Shown: piece by piece, positions 1 through 5,654 of the stretch
Position numbering within the stretch: the first letter of the stretch is position 1
Layout: every line of letters begins with the position of its first letter
Assembly (NCBI GenBank): GCA_016285335.1
Contig: JAEEQO010000115.1
Location: 1 to 9,362 of the forward strand
DNA: 9,362 nt
Origin: Victivallales bacterium
GTDB lineage: Bacteria; Verrucomicrobiota; Lentisphaeria; Victivallales; UBA1829
Reading direction: 5' to 3'
The notes under the pieces: model-generated
The model's input: the letters and a program-made list of their open reading frames with translations, nothing else
Database searches by the model: none
Told to the model about the DNA's origin: nothing
Translations under genes and position numbers: made by a program

Positions 1-1266
1 CAGAACGGCAAGAACTACCATGTGACGTTCACGGACATCGACACGGGCATCATCCTGTACAGCGCGGACACCGTCCCCGGCGCGTTCATCACCAGCGTAA
101 AGAAGTTCTTCATCCGGTTCCGCCTCATCATCCACGACAAGGGCAACGACACGCCGATTTTCACGCATGACTACGACGCCACGGGCAAGGAGGTCATGAT
201 CCAGCTCCCGGTCGGCACCATCGGCGACAGCATCGGCTGGTTCAGCTATGTGGAACGCTTCCAGCAGAAACACAAATGCAAGCTCGTGTGCGTGATGACC
301 CCGTGGATCGCGGACATCTTCAAGAAGCAGTACCCGAACATCACGTTCATCACCACCGAGGAGACCAAGACGCACCGTCCGTACGCCTCCTACTACATGG
401 GCCTCTTCTTCCGCGGCGACGTGGACAACCAGCCCATCGACTTCCGCTACATCGGCCTGCACCGCACCGCCGGCTACATCCTCGGCCTCGAAGATACCTC
501 CGACATCCCGCCTCGCGTGGACCTTTCCGCCCCGCGCAAGATCAAGGAGAAATACGTCTGCATCGCCGCGCAGTCCAGCTCCCAGGCGAAATACTGGAAC
601 AACCCGTTCGGCTGGATCACGCTCGTGCAGTTCCTGAAGGACAACGGCTACCGCGTGCTCTGCATCGACAAGGAGAAAGTCCACGGCATCGGCCTGAACT
701 GGAACTATATCCCGTACGGCACCGAGGACTTCACCGGCGACATCCCGCTGCAGGAACGCATCAACCTCATCAAGGACGCCGATTTCTTCGTCGGCCTCTC
801 CAGCGGCCTCTCCTGGCTCGCCTGGTGCTGCAAGGTGCCGGTCGTGATGATCTCCGGCTTCACGCACCCGACCAACGAGTTCGCCACGCCGTACCGCATC
901 ATCAACTACCACACCTGCCATTCCTGCTGGAACGACATGCGCGAGAACTTCGACCACTACGATTTCCTGTGGTGCCCGCGCCACAAGGGCACCGACCGCC
1001 ATTTCGAGTGCACGCGCCTCATCTCCGCGGAACAGGTCATCAACACCATCAAGAAGATCCCGACGTTCCGCCCGTCCGAGAAGCCGAAAGACGCCGCCGC
1101 GAAGGACGACGCCACGGCCCGCGACCCGGGAATCAAGAATTCTCAAAAAATTGATTCATATTCTGAATGGAAGGACAAACAGAGTTCTACAAAATCTCAA
1201 ATCCCTCCCGAAAAAATACTTGCTGCTGGGCTGATAGGAATGAAGGACGGCAAGCACAAGAAATAA
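1..1266 (+). CDS. Autotransporter strand-loop-strand O-heptosyltransferase (TibC/Aah family), 5' end cut by window
   Basis: Family role: these cytoplasmic GT-B enzymes move heptose from ADP-heptose onto serines of autotransporter passenger repeats. The frame is open to base 1 (QNGKNYH precedes the GTG at 22), and the sequence there reads as mid-protein (YHVTFTDIDTG), so the true start lies outside the window. Seen: GTIGDSIGWFSYVE at about 217-258, matching the family's conserved GD-x-x-GW region with a likely catalytic Asp (codon 226); AAQSSSQAKYWNNP at about 568-609 and VGLSSGLSWLAW at about 793-828, as expected for the donor-side domain; and four cysteines (codons 916, 925, 973, 1009; C-x2-C-x15-C-x11-C), which match the iron-binding 'finger' described for TibC. 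The recognisable enzyme ends near 1059. A charged tail of about 68 residues follows, and its last part is AT-rich (18 G/C in 1141-1200). No acceptor autotransporter is visible. Family call confident; acceptor unknown. Confidence 0.88.
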   Translation, partial: QNGKNYHVTFTDIDTGIILYSADTVPGAFITSVKKFFIRFRLIIHDKGNDTPIFTHDYDATGKEVMIQLPVGTIGDSIGWFSYVERFQQKHKCKLVCVMTPWIADIFKKQYPNITFITTEETKTHRPYASYYMGLFFRGDVDNQPIDFRYIGLHRTAGYILGLEDTSDIPPRVDLSAPRKIKEKYVCIAAQSSSQAKYWNNPFGWITLVQFLKDNGYRVLCIDKEKVHGIGLNWNYIPYGTEDFTGDIPLQERINLIKDADFFVGLSSGLSWLAWCCKVPVVMISGFTHPTNEFATPYRIINYHTCHSCWNDMRENFDHYDFLWCPRHKGTDRHFECTRLISAEQVINTIKKIPTFRPSEKPKDAAAKDDATARDPGIKNSQKIDSYSEWKDKQSSTKSQIPPEKILAAGLIGMKDGKHKK

Positions 1267-1290
1267 CCGATCCTCATGGATTATTTCGTT

Positions 1291-1338
1291 TTCTCCGGCC
1301 CGACGCAAATCATGTGACGGCGCCGGAGAATTTATTTC
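1291..1338 (+). terminator. Intrinsic terminator after the heptosyltransferase gene
   Basis: A perfect 9-bp stem (TTCTCCGGC at 1291-1299 with GCCGGAGAA at 1322-1330) can gain three inner pairs with one bulged C (1300-1302 with 1318-1320). It is followed by TTTATTTC. It lies 24 nt after the stop codon at 1266 and before the next gene's ribosome-binding site, so it should end or attenuate transcription from the heptosyltransferase gene. The loop is 15-22 nt, larger than usual, and the T run is interrupted, so efficiency may be partial. Confidence 0.6.
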
Positions 1339-1360
1339 AACTGAATAAGGATTACCATTT

Positions 1361-1633
1361 ATGCCTCATTACCTCGAAGCCGCCATGCTGATCTGCTTCG
1401 GCGCCAGCTGGCCGTTCGCCATCATCAAGACCGTCCGCGCGAAGAATCCAGCGGGCAAAAGCTATCTCTTCGCCGCGCTGGTCGTGGCCGGATACGTCGC
1501 CGGGAGCACCGCCCGGTTCATGCGCGACGGCGCCGACCTGGTGTTCTGTCTCTACATCTTCGACATGCTGATGGTGCTGACGGATACCGCGCTGTGTCTG
1601 CACTACCGGAAACGAAACGGAAAACAGGTGTAG
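1361..1633 (+). CDS. Small three-helix membrane protein, PQ-loop/SemiSWEET-like
   Basis: A 90-residue protein, almost entirely membrane-embedded. Hydrophobic segments lie at about residues 5-22, 35-51 and 59-80, with a basic C-terminus (HYRKRNGKQV), giving the three-helix layout of SemiSWEET half-transporters. The segment from W17 to about G48 (SWPFAIIKTVRAKNPAGKSY, then a hydrophobic helix with G44-Y45) resembles a PQ-loop repeat: a Pro in helix 1, a short basic loop ending GKS, then helix 2. The usual PQ pair is PF here. SemiSWEETs work as dimers in passive sugar transport, but similar small proteins are often left uncharacterised, so sugar transport is a guess. The start is supported by AAGGA at 1347-1351, 9 nt before the ATG. 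It sits alone between two terminator-like structures and I found no convincing promoter for it. The coding call is firm; the function is weak. Confidence 0.8.
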   Translation: MPHYLEAAMLICFGASWPFAIIKTVRAKNPAGKSYLFAALVVAGYVAGSTARFMRDGADLVFCLYIFDMLMVLTDTALCLHYRKRNGKQV

Positions 1634-1662
1634 ATTTTTATAAGTTTTTTTTTCTCAGCCAC

Positions 1663-1691
1663 TTGACAAAGCGGCGGCGCGGGTGTATGGT
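1663..1691 (+). promoter_or_regulatory. Sigma70-type promoter for the 1788 gene
   Basis: TTGACA at 1663-1668, a 17-nt spacer, then TATGGT at 1686-1691. The -35 box is perfect and the spacing ideal. A T-rich stretch (1635-1653) lies just upstream of the -35 box and could act as an UP-like element. Predicted transcription start is about 1697-1700, giving a leader of roughly 90 nt before the ATG at 1788. Confidence 0.7.
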
Positions 1692-1722
1692 AAGTTTGTA
1701 AAACATCCGGCCGCCGTTTTTT
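1668..1722 (+). terminator. Terminator-like inverted repeat enclosing the -10 box and transcription start
   Basis: The left arm (1668-1682, AAAGCGGCGGCGCGG) pairs with the right arm (1707-1720, CCGGCCGCCGTTTT): CGGCGGC with GCCGCCG, three further inner C/G pairs across one bulged G, a G-U pair and three A-U pairs. The right arm runs straight into six T (1717-1722). The 24-nt loop (1683-1706) contains the -10 box and the predicted start site. RNA reading through from the 1361 gene contains both arms; RNA from the local promoter contains only the right arm. No other terminator lies between the two genes, so this probably ends the upstream transcript. The pairing is seen; the function is inferred. 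Confidence 0.5.
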
Positions 1723-1744
1723 GCTGAACGGAACGTTGTTCGGC
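1723..1744 (+). promoter_or_regulatory. Possible leader hairpin in the 5' UTR of the 1788 gene
   Basis: GCTGAAC (1723-1729) can pair with GTTCGGC (1738-1744) through seven pairs including one G-U, with an 8-nt loop. It lies in the leader about 30 nt before the ribosome-binding site. It is too short to call a known riboswitch and could be chance. Confidence 0.25.
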
Positions 1745-1787
1745 GCGTCGGTCCGGCTCACGATTCCTATTCAGGAGGCAATGCGCC

Positions 1788-4700
1788 ATGCGAGCAAGAT
1801 TATGCACAGTTCTCTCCTTCCTTTTCCTGACCGTTCTGCCGTTTAGCCCCGCTGCGTTCGCGCAGGATGCCCTGACATTGCCCGGCGCGGCCGGGAGTTC
1901 TCTCCTCAAACCGGAGGCTCCCGCGCCGAAAGGCCGTACTTCCGGACTCCTGAATGAAGAGCTGGTCCAAAATGAAAAGGACGCGGAGGCCATTCTCGAA
2001 CGCGACCTGGCCGCTTACCCCGATTTTGTGTTTCACGCGGACCTGGCGGCAATCCATAAGATCGATCACGATGCCGTGCTGCTGTTCCTCCTGTTCGAAA
2101 ACCTGAAGGCGCAGTTCGAATCGGAGACGTCCGCGGACCGGCGGCAGCAGCTCCTTGCAACAGCGCGGGAATGGGCTTTCCAGGACGATGCGCTCGAGGT
2201 CTTCTGTCTGCTGGACCGGTTCCTGCTTGACCATTCCGGCGCGGATTACGCGACGCTTCCGGCCAGAAAACGGCAGCTCGAAAAGGACCTGGCGCGCTGC
2301 GAGACGGCCGACGGCAGCGCCCGTCTGCGGCATGATTCCGACATGCAGCCGCGGCAGTGGGTCCACCGTCGGACCAAGTACGCGCTGGAGCATTTCGGCG
2401 AGGGGGAGGACGCGCGGAAAAAGCTGCGCGATTACGACACCTCGCTCAAGTACAAGAAGAACCACTTTTACACGCTGGTCCCGGACAAGGAGAGGGAACG
2501 TGTTTTCCGCATGGTCCCGTCCCTCGACGATGACGCGAAGAACGATCTGGATGTTTCCCTGTTTCCGTTGTTCCATCGCTACGAATACCCGGAGGGCGCC
2601 ACGGATGCGGTCCGTGTGATCCCGGACCTGAAGGAGATCGAATCCTGGCGCAGGAAGAATCATTTCGAGAAGGACGTGATGACGGAGCTCTTCACGGAGA
2701 TCATCCGGGAGCATGTGTCGGTGCGACGTGATCGCTACAACTCGTACGCGCCGGAAGGATACGAATGCGCGGTGTTCGGCATCCGCGGGTATCCTCCGCC
2801 CGGCGGGGAGTTCCTGAACCTGCTTCGGGATTGCGCCAGGGCGCGCGCACTGAAACTCCCGGTCGTGTTCGACAGTTTCTTCCACGTGTACCCGGACTGG
2901 TTCCTGCATGACGGGGACGTCCGGGCCGTGGCGATGAAAACGAGACTCGACGAGTTCCAGCCGGAACAATACCTGTTCGACGACCTGAAAAAACAGTTCG
3001 AATCGGAGACGGACGCGGTCCGCAGGGAGAAGATTCTCGACTGGATCCGGCAGCGGGCGCTTGCGGACGACGGGCTGTTCGAGGACTTCTGCGAGCTCGA
3101 CCGGTTCCTGCTGGACCATTGCGGCGAAGAATACGCCGCGAGCCCGGAGCGGAAACGCCGGTTGAAACGCGATCTGGAGCGTTACGAAGACATGGGGCGC
3201 CGGAACTGGATGTACCGCCGGACGAAGTACGCGCTGGAGCATTTCGGCGAGGGGGAGGACGCGCGGAAAACGCTGCGCGACCTTGACACGAATCCGGCGT
3301 ACCGGACCCGCGCTTACGATGTCGCGCTGGAGGAAAAAGAGGGCAGGAAACAACCGATTGAACTGCCGGCCGAGCTCGCCGGACGTGTTATTGTTAAGCA
3401 GGCTTCGAAAGTGGAAGCCGTCATCGCGCCGACGAACGTGATCCTGTGCAGTGTGCCGGAGAAAGCGACGGTCGAACTGGAAACAAAGCGGCTGTATCAG
3501 CGGGCGGACAGGCCGTCCGAACCGATCCGCGTTCAGGAGGGGGGCCGGACACGGCTTATCCCGGCGGAATGGAAGGACGACGTCACGGAGATTCCGGGAA
3601 AAGTCCGGCTGACGATCTCGCCGCTCCGCAGCTCGAAATACGCATTGACAAGCACGATCAGATCGACATACGAAAGGGCCTACAGCAGCACGCGCCCGTC
3701 TTCCTGGAACTTCGACTGCGCGGTCGAAACGCCGTTCGATTTTTCTTTTAACTATATGCCGGGAAAGCAAATGTCTCTGACCGCGTCCTATTTCAATGCA
3801 GCGATCTCGATCCTGATGCAGGACCAGGACCTGAAACGGCCGCTTCCGCAGTCGGAGCTGGAACCGGCGTTTTCGTTCGCGAGAATGCTTTTCCACGGCT
3901 ATGAGAGCCAGTCGGACGTGAAACAGGTCGAATATTTCGACCTGAAACCCGAAGCTGTGAAGCTCGTGGCAGACCAGACGGGGACGGTGTTCAAGATCGA
4001 CTGCCCGTACAGGGAAGCGTACCGGGACCTGAAGAACGAATTCTATGTGCTGGCGGTCGCGGACAAGGGGGAACTCTCCGTGGAAAAGGCGTATTACCAT
4101 TTCGGAAGGCCGGATTCCGTTCCGGCGAACTTCGTTTCGACGGACTACTACAGCGGCGAGAAGACCGAGAGAAAAACGTTCTTCTATCATATCGCCGATT
4201 CGGGCGAAGCGACGGCGTATCCCGCGCTGGCGGACATCCCGGACACCGTGTTCCTGACGCTCCCGGAAGGCGAAACGTCCGCGGAAGTGACCTTCTATTT
4301 CATCTCCAAAGACGGCGCGCAGTATGCCGCACAGAAAGTCGAACTGAACGTCCCGGAAGGCACGGAGCCGCGGACGATTTCGTCCAAGCCGACGGTCTAC
4401 GATATCCAGGGGGAGATTTACGGGACCGGCAATAAGCCGCTCGACAAGGTCGGAATGAACGTCGAGTTCCTCGACGCGTCCGATCCCGAACGGGGGGCGA
4501 CCGACCGGGAAATCGCGACGTTCGATTCGGCGTTCCGCCTCATCCTGTTCGGCTACCCGAAAACGCAGCTCAAACTGACGTTTTCGCACGACGGATACGT
4601 TTCCTCAAGTCAGCTCGTTACGCCCGAGGAGCTGCGGGCCGAACAGGAAAACAATCGGAGCCGGTCGCGTGCGTCCGAGCTCTTCGACCGCGACACGGAT

Positions 4701-5462
4701 GCCTCGGACCGGGAGATCGTGCTGAAGAAAAAGATCAATCATACCATGGTGAATCTTCCGGCGGACATGATCGTGCTGTCCGGCGAGCTCAAATACGACC
4801 CCGCGAACAACACGCGGATCGTGTGCGATCTTTCGGAAGTCGAGCAGGGGAAAGCGCAGCTGAAAACGACCGATATGGAAACGCCGCCCGGAAGCAGGTA
4901 TCTGGAATTCAAAATCCTGTATTCGCAGATCACGCCCTTCGATCTCAATATCCCTCCGGATCGGCTTCTCCTCAATGTCCCGAGACTCGCCGCGGTCTAT
5001 TACCGATCCGAGGAAGAGAACGCCGGATTCCGGTCGATCCAGAATTACGGCATTCCCGAGAAAAACCCATACACGTTCGAGAATTACCTGGACCGGGACA
5101 AGACCGCGCCGGAGGACTGGTATCTGGACGGAGCCCGCGAGCTGCAGATGAATTACGGGGGAGAGAGTATCAGCTTCGCGCTGAGGAACAAACCGTATAT
5201 CCTGTCGCTGCTGGACCGGATCCGCCGGGAAACCGGGGCGGATATCCGTACGCCGGACGAAAGCTATTTCAACAGCAGCAGAGTCGCCGCGTCCCCGGAG
5301 GTCTTCGCGTTTCTGAAATGCGGCAAGCATTACGGAAAGATCGGAATCCGCAATGTGCGTGTAGAGTTCAACCCAGATGACCCGAAAAAATCAACCGCCA
5401 CGCTCGAATTCGAGCTTCACATCAACAAGGCGGAAAACGACCGGAACCTGACCGTCCGCTGA
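1788..5462 (+). CDS. Very large secreted protein of unknown function with an internal duplication
   Basis: 1224 residues. The start follows AGGAGG at 1773-1778 with 9-nt spacing; the ATG at 1781 is out of frame and too close. A Sec signal peptide is clear: MRARL, a hydrophobic core, then SPAAFA with likely cleavage after A25. Residues about 77-223 and 368-506 are copies of one helical, charged unit (shared QFESET, LDRFLLDH and RTKYALEHFGEGEDARK). A linker at about 224-367 contains GIRGYPPPGGEFLN. From about 520 the protein looks beta-rich; residues about 868-948 (IQGEIYGTGNKPLDKVGMNV and what follows) resemble a carboxypeptidase-regulatory-like beta-sandwich. There is no transmembrane anchor, LPXTG, PEP-CTERM or catalytic motif that I recognise. 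It shares promoter, leader and signal-peptide style with the GH9 gene downstream, suggesting joint expression and an envelope or extracellular role. Function not recognised; the coding call is firm. Confidence 0.88.
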   Translation: MRARLCTVLSFLFLTVLPFSPAAFAQDALTLPGAAGSSLLKPEAPAPKGRTSGLLNEELVQNEKDAEAILERDLAAYPDFVFHADLAAIHKIDHDAVLLFLLFENLKAQFESETSADRRQQLLATAREWAFQDDALEVFCLLDRFLLDHSGADYATLPARKRQLEKDLARCETADGSARLRHDSDMQPRQWVHRRTKYALEHFGEGEDARKKLRDYDTSLKYKKNHFYTLVPDKERERVFRMVPSLDDDAKNDLDVSLFPLFHRYEYPEGATDAVRVIPDLKEIESWRRKNHFEKDVMTELFTEIIREHVSVRRDRYNSYAPEGYECAVFGIRGYPPPGGEFLNLLRDCARARALKLPVVFDSFFHVYPDWFLHDGDVRAVAMKTRLDEFQPEQYLFDDLKKQFESETDAVRREKILDWIRQRALADDGLFEDFCELDRFLLDHCGEEYAASPERKRRLKRDLERYEDMGRRNWMYRRTKYALEHFGEGEDARKTLRDLDTNPAYRTRAYDVALEEKEGRKQPIELPAELAGRVIVKQASKVEAVIAPTNVILCSVPEKATVELETKRLYQRADRPSEPIRVQEGGRTRLIPAEWKDDVTEIPGKVRLTISPLRSSKYALTSTIRSTYERAYSSTRPSSWNFDCAVETPFDFSFNYMPGKQMSLTASYFNAAISILMQDQDLKRPLPQSELEPAFSFARMLFHGYESQSDVKQVEYFDLKPEAVKLVADQTGTVFKIDCPYREAYRDLKNEFYVLAVADKGELSVEKAYYHFGRPDSVPANFVSTDYYSGEKTERKTFFYHIADSGEATAYPALADIPDTVFLTLPEGETSAEVTFYFISKDGAQYAAQKVELNVPEGTEPRTISSKPTVYDIQGEIYGTGNKPLDKVGMNVEFLDASDPERGATDREIATFDSAFRLILFGYPKTQLKLTFSHDGYVSSSQLVTPEELRAEQENNRSRSRASELFDRDTDASDREIVLKKKINHTMVNLPADMIVLSGELKYDPANNTRIVCDLSEVEQGKAQLKTTDMETPPGSRYLEFKILYSQITPFDLNIPPDRLLLNVPRLAAVYYRSEEENAGFRSIQNYGIPEKNPYTFENYLDRDKTAPEDWYLDGARELQMNYGGESISFALRNKPYILSLLDRIRRETGADIRTPDESYFNSSRVAASPEVFAFLKCGKHYGKIGIRNVRVEFNPDDPKKSTATLEFELHINKAENDRNLTVR
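2016..2456 (+). repeat. Duplicated protein unit, copy 1 (residues about 77-223)
   Basis: This is the first copy of a unit of about 140 residues repeated at 2889-3305. Both begin YPD and end near the RD-x-DT motif. Copy 1 carries extra residues around ETADGSARLRH that copy 2 lacks. A 46-bp block (2376-2421) is identical to 3225-3270, and a 17-bp block (2112-2128, CAGTTCGAATCGGAGAC) is identical to 2994-3010. Confidence 0.85.
2889..3305 (+). repeat. Duplicated protein unit, copy 2 (residues about 368-506)
   Basis: This is the second copy of the unit at 2016-2456, in direct orientation and the same reading frame. It shows QFESET at residue 403 and KYALEHFGEGEDARK at residue 480. The offset between copies is 291-294 residues in the first part and 283 in the last, which reflects a small insertion and an 11-residue deletion relative to copy 1. 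Confidence 0.85.
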
Positions 5463-5493
5463 AAACGGCGGAAGAAGTTCCGACTTCCAGTTC

Positions 5494-5590
5494 CGGCGCG
5501 GTTGTCGTCACATTTGTTTTCTGTTTTTTTATTTGACAAAACGGCATCGGCGATATATACTATCTGTATTAAAAAACCGGAACCGCGCCG
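5494..5590 (+). repeat. 10-bp inverted repeat flanking the GH9 promoter
   Basis: CGGCGCGGTT (5494-5503) is a perfect reverse complement of AACCGCGCCG (5581-5590), with 77 nt between the arms. The right arm is shared with the promoter-overlapping hairpin at 5535-5598, so in a read-through RNA two left arms compete for one right arm that is followed by T-rich sequence. The outer arm lies 32 nt after the upstream stop codon. Confidence 0.5.
5533..5561 (+). promoter_or_regulatory. Sigma70-type promoter for the GH9 gene
   Basis: TTGACA at 5533-5538, a 17-nt spacer, then TATACT at 5556-5561: near-perfect consensus. A T tract (TTTTTTT at 5524-5530) lies immediately upstream, as it does for the 1788 gene. 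Predicted start is about 5566-5569, giving a leader of roughly 87 nt. The first bases (TTGACAAAACGGC) match the other promoter (TTGACAAAGCGGC) beyond the -35 box itself. Confidence 0.78.
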
Positions 5591-5598
5591 TTTTTGTC
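5535..5598 (+). terminator. Terminator-like inverted repeat enclosing the GH9 -10 box and transcription start
   Basis: GACAAAACGGC (5535-5545) pairs with GCCGTTTTTGTC (5587-5598) with a single bulged T. An inner CGG (5548-5550) pairs with CCG (5583-5585) across a small internal loop. The right arm merges into T-rich sequence (5591-5606). The 32-nt loop (5551-5582) holds the -10 box and start site. This is the same design as at 1668-1722, and no other terminator is visible after the 1788-5462 gene. Function as a read-through terminator is inferred. Confidence 0.5.
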
Positions 5599-5654
5599 GT
5601 TTTTTGTAGTGGAAAGCGGCGGTTCATCCCATCATTTTCAGGAGAGTTTTTGCC

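Noticed and set aside
22..24. GTG as the start of the heptosyltransferase gene
   Set aside because: The frame is open to base 1 with protein-like sequence (YHVTFTDIDTG), there is no ribosome-binding site before it, and the family has additional N-terminal residues. The gene is cut by the window edge.
1167..1391. 74-codon plus-strand open frame across the end of the heptosyltransferase and the start of the 1361 gene
   Set aside because: It overlaps two better-supported genes and the terminator at 1291-1338, has no ribosome-binding site, and its translation shows no membrane or domain features.
1663..1722. The promoter inverted repeat as an operator for a dimeric repressor
   Set aside because: The arms are about 31 nt apart and the right arm ends in a T run, which fits an RNA terminator better than a single dimer site; an operator role is not excluded.
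1781..1783. ATG just upstream of the 1788 start
   Set aside because: It is out of frame with the long reading frame and only 2 nt from AGGAGG, whereas 1788 is 9 nt away and begins a clear signal peptide.
1800..4589. 929-codon antisense open frame
   Set aside because: It lies wholly opposite the 1788-5462 gene, and its translation is rich in Arg and Phe without any domain pattern. Long antisense frames arise from codon bias in GC-rich genes; there is no ribosome-binding site or signal peptide.
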